The notes beneath the pieces are model-generated. The model saw only the letters and a program-made list of their open reading frames with translations, made no database searches and was not told where the DNA came from. Shown here one piece after another: positions 1 through 8,056 of a stretch of 64,000 nucleotides of DNA. This DNA is from Hansschlegelia beijingensis (GTDB lineage: Bacteria > Pseudomonadota > Alphaproteobacteria > Rhizobiales > Methylopilaceae): assembly GCF_014196425.1 (NCBI RefSeq), contig NZ_JACIDR010000005.1:62001-126000 (forward strand). The letters run 5' to 3'. The translations under genes and the position numbers were made by a program. Numbering within the stretch: the stretch's first letter is position 1; each line of letters starts with the position of its first letter.

Positions 1-65
1 TCTTCGAAGACCTTCGCCTCGCCGCCCTCCGGGTCAGGAGCGGCGGTTTGAGCCCGCGACAGACC

Positions 66-626
66 TCAGAGGGCGGCCGTATCTGGCCGCCGCGCCGCCC
101 ACTCGCGCTGCAGGAGCGCGTATCCGAGTTCGTCGTGCCAGCGTCCGCCAAGCCATCGGCTCTCCACGGACTGGCTCTCCAATCGCATCCCCACCCGGTC
201 CATCAGGCGGCGGGACGCGTCGTTGGTCCGAAGACAATGTGCAGTGACGCGATGGAGGTCTCGGCCGGAGAAACACCAGCCAATCAAGGCCTGTACGGCC
301 TCGGTTGCAAAACCCTGCTTCTGGTGGACGGGATTCAACCACCAACCCAGGTCGCCCTCACGTGGACGCTCAGCAGAGCTGAAGACCCCGACCTCCCCCA
401 CAATGCCGGGTTCTTCGCGGCGCTCGACCGCGAACATTCTCCATCCGCAGGCATCTTCCCCCAGGCTGGACTGCGTATCGAGAAACGTCAGAGCGCGATC
501 CGCATCCACGGCCGCCATCATCTGCGTGGCCAGGCCCGATAGCTCGTTGCGATAGGCCAGATAACCGCTGAGATCATCGGGACTTGGGGTGCGCAACACC
601 AGACGAGGGGTGAACAGCCTTAGCAA
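66..626 (-). CDS. GNAT family N-acetyltransferase (RimJ/RimL-like)
   Basis: Probable acetyl-CoA-dependent acetyltransferase of about 186 residues. It opens with the usual RimJ/RimL beginning (FTPRLVLRTPSPDD), has the GWWLNPVHQKQGFATEAV segment corresponding to the acetyl-CoA loop, and ends with the typical NDASRRLMDRVGMR segment. The frame is open for a further 125 residues upstream, but that part has no recognisable domain. I therefore choose a TTG start, preceded at about six bases by GGAGCGGGA. The substrate cannot be told: family members acetylate ribosomal protein N-termini, antibiotics or small amines. It is divergent from the histidine kinase downstream. The family call is solid; the start is less so. 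Confidence 0.8.
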   Translation of the reverse strand: MLRLFTPRLVLRTPSPDDLSGYLAYRNELSGLATQMMAAVDADRALTFLDTQSSLGEDACGWRMFAVERREEPGIVGEVGVFSSAERPREGDLGWWLNPVHQKQGFATEAVQALIGWCFSGRDLHRVTAHCLRTNDASRRLMDRVGMRLESQSVESRWLGGRWHDELGYALLQREWAARRPDTAAL

Positions 627-803
627 TATTCCCGCTCCGCCTTGAGTAACGGGCCAGCGGCGCACGTCGCCCCGACCCTGAGACTCTCCTGAGGCGGAAG
701 TGAGGGCCCCTCGCCTCCGGGGGAACCCGGAGGTCAATCCCCACTCCGATGGATGGGAGGATCGGGCGGAGCCAATTGCGGGACGATACGGGCCATGTGC
801 TCC

Positions 804-828
804 GTGTCGGTCGGAGACCGACCTACAC
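804..828. promoter_or_regulatory. 25-base dyad, possible operator upstream of the histidine kinase
   Basis: In the 341-base gene-free stretch between the GNAT gene and the kinase, GTGTcGGTCGG and CCGACCtACAC form a near-perfect inverted repeat around AGA, with one mismatched pair. It lies about 140 bases before the kinase start and has no T-run, so an operator is likelier than a terminator. I see nothing else in this stretch. Confidence 0.4.
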
Positions 829-967
829 AGTCGGCCGATTCCGCCTGCGCCGTTCAACGCCTCGACGGCACACGAACGTTTCACTACGCCGGCTCGACAA
901 TCGACAGCCGGCGTCTGGTAGGTATGGCTGACGAGCCACGCCAGGCCGAGCAGGCGGTCGACTCCCG

Positions 968-2548
968 ATGCTGCTGCACGATCGACCTCCGACACGAGCA
1001 CAGACGTTGCTCGCCCTCTGGGTGGCGGCCGCCCTTCTTCTCGCGTTCTTCGCCGCCCTGCCCTTCGCCCGCGTTCAGTTGCCGGGCACGGAAGCCGCGC
1101 TGCCGGCCTACGCGACAGCCATTCTGATCAATGACGTCCTCACGGCCGCCCTTCTGCTCGCCCTGTTTTCGGCCCAGCCCGCGCCGGGAGTTCTTTTTCT
1201 CGCGATCGGCTATCTGTTCGTCGGGCTGCTCGCGGTTCCTTGGGCGCTGACGTTCCCGGGGGTGTTCGCGGAGCACGGACTCTTGGACGCCGGCCAGCAG
1301 ACCACCGCGGCGATCGCGGCGCTCCGGCGATGCGGGTTTCCGGTCTTCGTGCTCGCCTACGCGCTGCTGCGCGGCGCTCGGTTTCCGCAGGGAAGCCTTC
1401 GGATCTGGTCAGGCCGGCGCGCGATTGCGGGCGCGGTCTTTCTGGTCTGCGCGGGCACGATCGTCGTGACGGCCGTCATCGTCGCGCATGACCAGAACAT
1501 GCCGAAGTTGATGGCCGGCAGAATGGAGGCGTCCAGCCTCTGGACCTACGTGGCCGGCGCGTCGGTCGTGCTCTACGTGGCCGCGATCGTCGCCCTCCTG
1601 AGGGGCCCTCGTTCGGTGCTCGATCTGTGGCTGCTCGTCGTTCTCTTCGCGCTGCTGCTCGAGATCGTGCTGCTGTCGTTCATCAGCTCCGGGCGGCTGA
1701 GCGTCGGCTGGTGGGCAGGGCGCGGCTTCGGCCTCGCCGCCGCCAGCGTCGTGCTGTTCCAGATGATGTGGGAGACCACCGCGCTTTACGCGCATCTCGT
1801 GCGCTCCATCGTCGTGGAACGGCGCGCCAACCAGATGCGCCTCGCCAGCCTGGAGGCGCTCTCGGCCTCGATCGCGCACGAGCTGAACCAGCCGCTGGCG
1901 AGCATGGTCACGAACGCCGACGCCGGGTTGCTATGGCTGGACAGACCCGAGCCGAACGTGACGGAATGCAGGGGGGCGCTCGACCTCATCGCGTCGGAGG
2001 GGCATCGGGCCGGCAAGGTGATCGAGGCGATCCGGACCCTGTTCAGAAAGGACACGCGCGAGCGGGTCATGTTGGACCTGAACGAGGTCGTCACCGAAAT
2101 GCTGCCCGAGATCCGTCGCCATGCTCGCCTCGGCGGCGCCGCCGTGCAGGTCGATCTGGCCGAGGGGGCGCCGCCGGTCGTCGGCAACGCCGTCCAGCTT
2201 CAGCAGGTGGTCTCGAACCTCGCCACGAACGCCGTCGAGGCGATGACCGATGTGGCGGATCGGCCGAAAATCCTTTCGATCAGGACGGCCGCGCGGGGGC
2301 CGAACGACGTGCTGATCGAGGTCACCGATACGGGCGAAGGGCTCGGCGCCGAAGACGCTTCGCGCCTGTTCGAGCCGTTCGTCACCACGAAGCCTGCGGG
2401 ACTTGGCATGGGCCTGATGATCTGCCGCTCGATCGTCGAGGCGCATGGCGGACGGATCTGGGCGACCGCGAACGGTACGGCGGGCTCGACATTCACGGTC
2501 GCCCTGCCAGCGGCCGACGACCACGCGCCAGGGATCGCGGGATCATGA
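968..2548 (+). CDS. MASE4-type membrane sensor histidine kinase
   Basis: Membrane-bound sensor kinase of 526 residues. Residues 1–270 hold about seven to eight hydrophobic segments resembling the MASE4 integral membrane sensor domain. The transmitter follows: H-box with phospho-acceptor H304 in SIAHELNQPL, N-box around N417–N421 (NLATNAVEAM), D-box D454 (VTDTGEG) and a G-rich ATP lid (GLGMGLMICRSIVEAHGG). This NtrB/FixL-like (HPK4) transmitter should autophosphorylate and pass phosphate to the adjoining response regulator, whose ATG overlaps this stop (ATGA). The signal is unknown and no PAS domain is visible. Co-orientation with the hydrolase run that follows suggests that run as a target, but this is inference. 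Confidence 0.88.
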   Translation: MLLHDRPPTRAQTLLALWVAAALLLAFFAALPFARVQLPGTEAALPAYATAILINDVLTAALLLALFSAQPAPGVLFLAIGYLFVGLLAVPWALTFPGVFAEHGLLDAGQQTTAAIAALRRCGFPVFVLAYALLRGARFPQGSLRIWSGRRAIAGAVFLVCAGTIVVTAVIVAHDQNMPKLMAGRMEASSLWTYVAGASVVLYVAAIVALLRGPRSVLDLWLLVVLFALLLEIVLLSFISSGRLSVGWWAGRGFGLAAASVVLFQMMWETTALYAHLVRSIVVERRANQMRLASLEALSASIAHELNQPLASMVTNADAGLLWLDRPEPNVTECRGALDLIASEGHRAGKVIEAIRTLFRKDTRERVMLDLNEVVTEMLPEIRRHARLGGAAVQVDLAEGAPPVVGNAVQLQQVVSNLATNAVEAMTDVADRPKILSIRTAARGPNDVLIEVTDTGEGLGAEDASRLFEPFVTTKPAGLGMGLMICRSIVEAHGGRIWATANGTAGSTFTVALPAADDHAPGIAGS

Positions 2549-3180
2549 CCCACTCCGGCTCGATCGTGTTCGTGGTCGACGACGACGCGGCGGTCCGCGC
2601 CTCGCTCGAGAACCTGTTCCGCTCCGTCGGGCAGGACGTGCGGACCTTCGCGTCCACGAAGGCGTTCGCGCTGGCCGACCCCGGGAACGCGGCGGCCTGC
2701 ATCGTGCTGGACGTCCGGCTTCCGGGCCAGAGCGGGATCGAGTTCCAGCGTGAGCTCGCGCTCACCGGCCGGTCGCTACCGATCGTCTTCATCACCGGGC
2801 ATGGCGACATCGCGATGTCGGTCGCCGCGATGAAGGCCGGCGCCGTCGAGTTCCTGACGAAGCCCTTCCGGCAGCAGGATCTGCTCGACGCGGTTCACCG
2901 CGCGCTCGAGATGGACCGGGCGCGGCGGTCGGCCTTGGCCGAGGCGCAGACGCTAAGAGACCGCTTCAACGCGCTCACGCCACGCGAGCGCGAAGTCATG
3001 GCGCTGGTGGCGACCGGAAAGCTCAACAAGCAGATCGCGGCCGAGCTCGAACTGAGCGAGATCACGGTGAAGGTTCACCGCGGCCACATCATGCGCAAGA
3101 TGCAGGCGACCACCCTCCCCGACCTGGTGCGGTTCTGGGACCGCCTGTTGTCTGATCCAAACCGGCCGGCAGCCGGCTGA
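2545..3180 (+). CDS. FixJ/NarL-type response regulator
   Basis: Two-domain transcriptional regulator of 211 residues. The receiver domain (residues about 7–120) has the acidic cluster D12–D14, phospho-acceptor D56 (VLDVRLPG) and conserved K106 (LTKPF). The C-terminal LuxR-type helix-turn-helix is seen in LTPREREVMALVATGKLNKQ and the recognition region ITVKVHRGHIMRKM. Its start overlaps the kinase stop by four bases, so the two are translationally coupled and very probably form one signalling pair. Phosphorylation of D56 would be expected to promote dimerisation and DNA binding. The target genes are not shown by the sequence. Confidence 0.92.
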   Translation: MTHSGSIVFVVDDDAAVRASLENLFRSVGQDVRTFASTKAFALADPGNAAACIVLDVRLPGQSGIEFQRELALTGRSLPIVFITGHGDIAMSVAAMKAGAVEFLTKPFRQQDLLDAVHRALEMDRARRSALAEAQTLRDRFNALTPREREVMALVATGKLNKQIAAELELSEITVKVHRGHIMRKMQATTLPDLVRFWDRLLSDPNRPAAG

Positions 3181-3320
3181 CCGCACCGGCCGCCGAACTC
3201 GGGTTAGGCCGTCGGCGCCACCGTATAATTGAAGCCAACCTTTTCGCCGGCTTTCATTCGCGCACGTTCGATCGGATCCGCCATCGCGGAAAGGATCGGG
3301 CCCATCGAGGCGCGACCCGC

Positions 3321-3692
3321 GTGGCTTTGCTGATTTCTGTCGTGGACGACGACGGCGCCTCGCGCGCCGCCGTGACGGGACTGCTCCGTTCAATGGGCCA
3401 CGACGCCGTCGGCTTCGCCAGCGCCGCGGAGTTTCTCGCGTCGGATGAACTCGGGAGGACGGGTCTCTTGATTGCGGATCAGCGCATGCCGGAAATCACC
3501 GGGCTCGATCTCCGCCGTCGCCTCCTTGCCGCCGGCGCGCCGATCCCGATGGCGCTCATGACCGCCTATCCAACCGAAGCCGGCCGCCGGCAGGCGCTGG
3601 ACGCCGGAATATTTTCTTATCTGACCAAGCCGGTCTCTCCCGGCGAACTCGCAGCCTGCGTCGCCGCCTCTCAGGGCGGACCGCTCCGCTGA
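3321..3692 (+). CDS. Single-domain response regulator (receiver only)
   Basis: A 123-residue CheY-like receiver without an output domain. Acidic residues D9–D11, phospho-acceptor D53 (IADQRMPE) and K103 (LTKP) are present, so it should be phosphorylatable. It resembles the FixJ receiver subgroup of its neighbour rather than CheY. The start is GTG with GAGG ten bases upstream. A stand-alone receiver beside a kinase/regulator pair may act as a phosphate sink or feedback element, as known for rhizobial single-domain regulators; this role is inferred. It lies 140 bases after the FixJ-type gene and just before the cysteine hydrolase. Confidence 0.85.
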   Translation: MALLISVVDDDGASRAAVTGLLRSMGHDAVGFASAAEFLASDELGRTGLLIADQRMPEITGLDLRRRLLAAGAPIPMALMTAYPTEAGRRQALDAGIFSYLTKPVSPGELAACVAASQGGPLR

Positions 3693-3729
3693 GCGCGACC
3701 GCCCCTTTCAGCCAGACATGGAGCTGACC

Positions 3730-4389
3730 ATGACCATCACCGCCACCCCGACGCCCGGCTCCAGTCTCGTCTCGCCGGCAAACCACGCGCTCATCCTCAT
3801 CGACTTTCAGTCGCAGATGTCGTTCGCGACCAAGTCGATCGACGCGGTCGCGCTGCGCAACAACGCCGCCCTCATCAGCCATGCGGCGAAGGGCTTCGGC
3901 GTGCCCACCATTCTGACCACGGTCGCGGAGAAGAGCTTCTCGGGTCCGATGTTCTCCGAGATCACCGACGCGTTCCCGGGCCAGAAGCTGCTCGACCGCA
4001 CCTCGATGAACACCTGGGAGGACGCGGCCGTCATCGAGGAGGTGAATCGTATCGGCAAGACGCGTCTCGTCTTCGCGGGCCTCTGGACGTCGGTCTGCAT
4101 CGTCGGCCCGACGCTTTCGGCGCTCGACCAGGGCTTCGAGGCCTATGTCATCGCCGACGCCTGCGGCGACGTCTCGGACGAGGCGCATGAGCGCGCCATG
4201 GAGCGCATGATCCAGGCGGGGGTGCGCCCGATGACCTCGCTCCAGTACATCCTCGAGCTCCAGCGCGACTGGGCCCGCGCCGAGACCTACGACTTCACCA
4301 CCGGCGTCGCGAAGAAGTACGGCGGCGCCTACGGGCTCGGGATCGTCTACGCCAAGACCATGTTCGGCGCCTCCGAAGGCGGCCACTAG
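3730..4389 (+). CDS. Isochorismatase-like cysteine hydrolase (YcaC type)
   Basis: Probable cysteine amidohydrolase of 219 residues in the isochorismatase superfamily. Visible are a nucleophile-activating Asp (D25, in ILIDFQSQ), a candidate lysine (K86) and the nucleophile C123 in GLWTSVC. The tail resembles YcaC-type hydrolases, whose physiological substrate is unsettled; related enzymes cleave amides such as nicotinamide, carbamoylsarcosine or biuret. I chose the ATG with GGAG six bases upstream; an in-frame ATG twelve bases earlier has no such site. The next genes encode a RidA-like protein and an amidohydrolase, which suggests a pathway breaking C–N bonds. Confidence 0.85.
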   Translation: MTITATPTPGSSLVSPANHALILIDFQSQMSFATKSIDAVALRNNAALISHAAKGFGVPTILTTVAEKSFSGPMFSEITDAFPGQKLLDRTSMNTWEDAAVIEEVNRIGKTRLVFAGLWTSVCIVGPTLSALDQGFEAYVIADACGDVSDEAHERAMERMIQAGVRPMTSLQYILELQRDWARAETYDFTTGVAKKYGGAYGLGIVYAKTMFGASEGGH

Positions 4390-4448
4390 AGCCCCGCGCC
4401 GGGACGCCGCCTGCGCGGTGAGAACACAGTCGAAATGGGAGGACGATG

Positions 4449-4916
4449 ATGACCGATCGCGGCGACGCGCGCGTCAGGCGGCTCGAAAACCTCGGCATGC
4501 CCTGGGAAAAGCTCTTCGGATACTATCAGGCGGTCCAGTACCGAGACACGATCTACCTCTCGGGGCAGCTCGGCCATGACGACGAGGGCCGGATCGTCGG
4601 GCCCGCCGGGCTCGACGACGCCGGCAAGGTCATCGACGTCTCGGGCATGGAGCAGCAGATCCGACAGACCTACGCGAACGCGTCGCGTCTGCTGGAGCGG
4701 TTCGGCGCGAGCCTCGACGACGTCGTCGAGGAGACGCTTTTCGTCCTCGACATGGACGAGGCCTTTGCGACCGCGCCCCAGGTCAGAAAAGAAGCCTACC
4801 GGACCGACATGCCGCGCTGCGCCAGCACGCTGGTCGCCACGCCGCGGCTCGCCATGCCCGAGCAGCTCGTCGAGATCACGTTCCGCGCCGTCCTCGGCGG
4901 CGGCGCCTCGTCCTGA
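4449..4916 (+). CDS. RidA/YjgF/UK114-family protein
   Basis: Family protein of 155 residues. RidA hydrolyses reactive enamine/imine intermediates to keto acids and ammonia. The carboxylate-binding arginine and the conserved glutamate of the canonical site are recognisable as R123 (MPRCAS) and E142 (QLVEITF), so deaminase-type chemistry is plausible, though many paralogues of this family differ. GGGAGGA lies six bases before the chosen ATG; another ATG directly before it is an alternative. Its place between a cysteine hydrolase and an amidohydrolase suggests removal of an imine or enamine made in the same pathway. Confidence 0.85.
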   Translation: MTDRGDARVRRLENLGMPWEKLFGYYQAVQYRDTIYLSGQLGHDDEGRIVGPAGLDDAGKVIDVSGMEQQIRQTYANASRLLERFGASLDDVVEETLFVLDMDEAFATAPQVRKEAYRTDMPRCASTLVATPRLAMPEQLVEITFRAVLGGGASS

Positions 4917-4919
4917 CCA

Positions 4920-4955
4920 CGGCGAGGGCGCGCCCTGCTGGCGGCGCTCTCGCCG
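4920..4955 (+). terminator. Strong GC hairpin, possible terminator after the RidA-like gene
   Basis: A 12-base stem (one G·T pair) closes a 12-base loop just after the RidA stop. A short TTTT follows about ten bases later, too far for a classic intrinsic terminator. It may be a weak terminator or a 3'-end stabiliser between the RidA-like gene and the amidohydrolase. Confidence 0.35.
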
Positions 4956-4989
4956 ACCCTCGCTTTTCCGCTGAACCGGAGACACGCCC

Positions 4990-6975
4990 ATGAGCCCGAC
5001 GCGCCGCGAAGCGAGCTTCGGCGCGGCCGCCGCCGCTCTCGCCGCAGGCCTCATGTCGCCGGCGCGGGCCGCGCCCGCCGAAGGGACGAACATGACCGAC
5101 GCGACGAACGCAGACCTCATCATGATCAAGGGCCTCGTGACGACGCTCGACCGTTCGGCGCCGACCGCCGAGGCGTTCGCGATCCGGGACGGACGCTTCC
5201 TTGCGGTCGGCCGCGAGACTGAGGTCATGGCCCATCGCGGGCCGGACACGAAGGTCGTCGATCTCAAGGGCCGGCGCGTGTTGCCGGGCCTCATCGACAA
5301 CCACCTCCACATCATCCGCGGCGGGCTCAACTTCAACATGGAGCTGCGCTGGGACGGCGTGCCGTCGCTGAAGGACGCGATGGACATGCTGCGCGCGCAG
5401 GTCGCCATCACCCCGCCTCCGCAATGGGTGCGGGTCGTGGGCGGGTTCACCGAGAACCAGTTCGCGGAAAAGCGCCTGCCGACCATCGAGGAGCTCAATC
5501 AGGTCGCGCCGGAGACCCCCGTCTTCATCCTCCACCTCTATGACCGCGCGCTGCTGAACGGCGCGGCGCTGCGGGCGGTGGGCTACGGCAAGGACACGCC
5601 GAACCCGCCCGGCGGCGAGATCACCCGCGACGCGAAGGGAGAGCCGACCGGTCTGCTGCTCGCAAGACCGAACGCCGGCATCCTCTATTCGACGCTGTCC
5701 AAGGGTCCGAAGCTGCCGCTCGAGCACCAGGTCAACTCGACGCGCCACTTCATGCGCGACCTGAACCGCCTCGGCGTCACGGGCGCGATCGACGCGGGCG
5801 GCGGCTTCCAGAACTATCCGGACGACTATGCGGTCATCCAGAAGCTCGCCGACGAAGGCCAGCTCACCATCCGGCTCGCCTACAACCTCTTCACCCAGAA
5901 GCCGAAGCAGGAGAAGGAGGACTTCCTCGCCTGGACCAGGACGTCCAGGTACCGGCAGGGCGACGACTACTTCCGCCACAACGGCGCTGGCGAGATGCTG
6001 GTCTTCTCCGCCGCCGATTTCGAGGATTTCCGCGAGCCGCGGCCCGAATTGCCGGCCGAGATGGAGGCTGACCTCGAGGGCGTCGTCCGCGTGCTGGCCG
6101 AAAACCGCTGGCCGTGGCGGATGCACGCGACCTATGACGAGACGATCTCGCGCGCGCTGGACGTGTTCGAGACGGTCGACCAGGAGATCCCGCTGAAGGG
6201 CCTGAACTGGTTCTTCGACCACGCCGAGACGATCTCGGAGCGCTCGATCGACCGGGTCGCGGCGCTCGGGGGCGGCGTCGCGGTCCAGCACCGCATGGCC
6301 TATCAGGGCGAATACTTCGTCGAGCGCTACGGCGCCGAGGCCGCGGAAGAAACGCCGCCCTTCGCGCGGATGCTGGACAAGGGCGTGAAGGTCTCGGCCG
6401 GCACCGACGCGACCCGCGTCGCCTCGTACAATCCGTGGGTCTCGCTGTCCTGGCTCGCGACCGGCCGCACCGTCGGCGGTCTGAAGCTCTATCCCTCCCG
6501 CAGCCTTCTCGACCGCGAGACGGCGCTCAGGATGTGGACCGAGAACGTCACCTGGTTCTCGAACGAAGAGGGCAAGAAGGGCCGCATCGCGCCCGGCATG
6601 CTGGCCGACTTCATCGTGCCCGACCGGGACTATTTCGCCTGCGCGCCCGAAGAGATTTCGGCGATCACCTCCGACCTCACCGCCGTCGGCGGCAAGGTCG
6701 TTTTCGCCAAGGCGGACTTCGCGAAGCTCGACGAGACCGAGGTTCCCCCGGCCATGCCGGACTGGTCGCCAGTGCGCGCCTATGGCGGCTACGGCGCCTG
6801 GAAGGCGGAAGCCAGGAAGGACAGCGCGCTTCGCCTCCAGTCGGTCGCCTGCGGCTGCGCCACCGCCTGCGGCGTGCATGGCCACGCCCATGCCCGCGCA
6901 GCGTCCGGCCGGCTGCCCGTCGCCGATCTCAAGGCGTTCTGGGGCGCGCTCGGCTGCGCATGCTGGGCGGTGTGA
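4990..6975 (+). CDS. Exported YtcJ-like amidohydrolase with Cys/His-rich C-terminus
   Basis: Metal-dependent amidohydrolase-superfamily enzyme of 661 residues. The N-terminus has a twin-arginine-like signal (SPTRREASFGAAAAALAAGL, then ARA), so Tat export is likely. The mature part has the amidohydrolase-3 layout: beta strands leading to RRVLPGLIDNHLHI with the first metal-binding HxH, and ending in GRIAPGMLADFIVPDRD. The last 45 residues are unusual: C621, C623, C627, H630, H632, H634, then C656 and C658, a spacing that looks like a metal or Fe–S site. I recall similar tails in other amidohydrolase-3 proteins, but their role is unknown to me. The substrate is unknown; an amide or cyclic amide is inferred from neighbours. 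Confidence 0.85.
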   Translation: MSPTRREASFGAAAAALAAGLMSPARAAPAEGTNMTDATNADLIMIKGLVTTLDRSAPTAEAFAIRDGRFLAVGRETEVMAHRGPDTKVVDLKGRRVLPGLIDNHLHIIRGGLNFNMELRWDGVPSLKDAMDMLRAQVAITPPPQWVRVVGGFTENQFAEKRLPTIEELNQVAPETPVFILHLYDRALLNGAALRAVGYGKDTPNPPGGEITRDAKGEPTGLLLARPNAGILYSTLSKGPKLPLEHQVNSTRHFMRDLNRLGVTGAIDAGGGFQNYPDDYAVIQKLADEGQLTIRLAYNLFTQKPKQEKEDFLAWTRTSRYRQGDDYFRHNGAGEMLVFSAADFEDFREPRPELPAEMEADLEGVVRVLAENRWPWRMHATYDETISRALDVFETVDQEIPLKGLNWFFDHAETISERSIDRVAALGGGVAVQHRMAYQGEYFVERYGAEAAEETPPFARMLDKGVKVSAGTDATRVASYNPWVSLSWLATGRTVGGLKLYPSRSLLDRETALRMWTENVTWFSNEEGKKGRIAPGMLADFIVPDRDYFACAPEEISAITSDLTAVGGKVVFAKADFAKLDETEVPPAMPDWSPVRAYGGYGAWKAEARKDSALRLQSVACGCATACGVHGHAHARAASGRLPVADLKAFWGALGCACWAV

Positions 6976-7074
6976 AACAAGCGGCTCCGACGCTCCGTCG
7001 CACTCGTCTCTTTTACTTCCGGAGCCGCAGACGCAAAGATTTCGTCGGCCACCCGCCCTCATGGAGGACACACT

Positions 7075-7917
7075 ATGACCAGCGCATTCGTGAAGACCAA
7101 AGACGGGGTCGACATTTTCTACAAGGACTGGGGTCCGAAAGACGCGCAGCCGATCATGTTCCATCATGGCTGGCCATTGTCATCTGACGACTGGGACGCG
7201 CAGCTTCTGTTCTTCCTGGCGAAGGGCTATCGCGTCATCGCGCATGACCGCCGGGGCCACGGGCGCTCCGCGCAGGTCTGGGACGGCCACGACATGGACC
7301 ACTACGCCGCCGACGCCTCGGCGGTGGCCGAGCATCTCGACCTGAGGAATTCGATCCACATCGGCCATTCGACCGGCGGCGGCGAGGTCGCGCGCTATGT
7401 CGCCCGCCACGGAGAGCCGCAGGGCCGCGTCGCCAAGGCGGCGCTGGTCAGCGCGGTGCCGCCGATCATGCTGAAGACCGAAGCGAACCCCGGCGGCCTG
7501 CCGGTCGAGGTGTTCGACGGCTTGCGCGCCGCCACTGCGGCGAACCGCGCCCAGTTCTTCCGCGATCTTCCGTCCGGCCCGTTCTACGGCTTCAACCGGC
7601 CCGGCGCGAAGGTCGACGAGGGGGTGATCCAGAACTGGTGGCGGCAGGGCATGACGGGCTCGGCCAAAGCGCACTACGACGGCATCAAGGCGTTCTCGGA
7701 GACCGACCAGACCGAGGACCTGAAGGCGATCTCGGTCCCGACGCTGGTGCTGCACGGCGAGGACGACCAGATCGTGCCGATCGACGCCTCGGCGCGGCTA
7801 TCGGTCAAGCTGCTGAAGAACGGGACCCTGAAGACCTATCCGGGCCTCTCCCACGGCATGCTGACCGTCAACGCAGACGTCCTCAACGCGGACCTGCTGG
7901 CCTTCGTGCAGTCCTGA
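7075..7917 (+). CDS. Alpha/beta hydrolase, non-heme chloroperoxidase/arylesterase type
   Basis: Alpha/beta hydrolase of 280 residues. The catalytic triad is readable: nucleophile S99 in GHSTGGGE, acid D231 in HGEDDQIVP and H260 in LSHGM. The oxyanion region [12 protein letters not shown] is diagnostic of the cofactor-free chloroperoxidase/esterase group, which hydrolyses esters and can form peracids from acids and peroxide. There is no signal peptide, so it is cytoplasmic. It lies 99 bases after the amidohydrolase on the same strand, with GGAGGA before the ATG. The natural substrate is unknown. Confidence 0.9.
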   Translation: MTSAFVKTKDGVDIFYKDWGPKDAQPIMFHHGWPLSSDDWDAQLLFFLAKGYRVIAHDRRGHGRSAQVWDGHDMDHYAADASAVAEHLDLRNSIHIGHSTGGGEVARYVARHGEPQGRVAKAALVSAVPPIMLKTEANPGGLPVEVFDGLRAATAANRAQFFRDLPSGPFYGFNRPGAKVDEGVIQNWWRQGMTGSAKAHYDGIKAFSETDQTEDLKAISVPTLVLHGEDDQIVPIDASARLSVKLLKNGTLKTYPGLSHGMLTVNADVLNADLLAFVQS

Positions 7918-8056
7918 CAGCCCGCCGCCGTCGCTGTCCGCCCTCGCCCGTCCGGGGGCGTTCGGACCTCCGTCACGCGGCGTCCGATGAACTGGCCGTC
8001 CTCTCCCGGGCAAGCCGGGAAAGGACGGGCGGCGGAACACGCGGAACGAGACCGCC

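Noticed and set aside
627-1001. N-terminal extension of the GNAT frame
   Set aside because: The 125 extra residues have no homologous pattern, and a TTG with a good ribosome-binding site sits exactly at the GNAT domain start.
1627-2544. Upstream extension of the response-regulator frame across the kinase
   Set aside because: It is an Arg-rich shadow of the kinase gene. The regulator starts at the ATG that overlaps the kinase stop.
3204-3260. Minus-strand tail reading MKAGEKVGFNYTVAPTA before a stop
   Set aside because: It looks protein-like and could be the remnant of a lost gene, but upstream the frame runs antisense through the receiver gene and no domain is recognisable.
4876-7167. 763-codon open frame antisense to the amidohydrolase gene
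   Set aside because: It is a reverse shadow of a high-GC gene: Arg/Gly/Glu-rich, without any domain, while the plus strand encodes a clear amidohydrolase.
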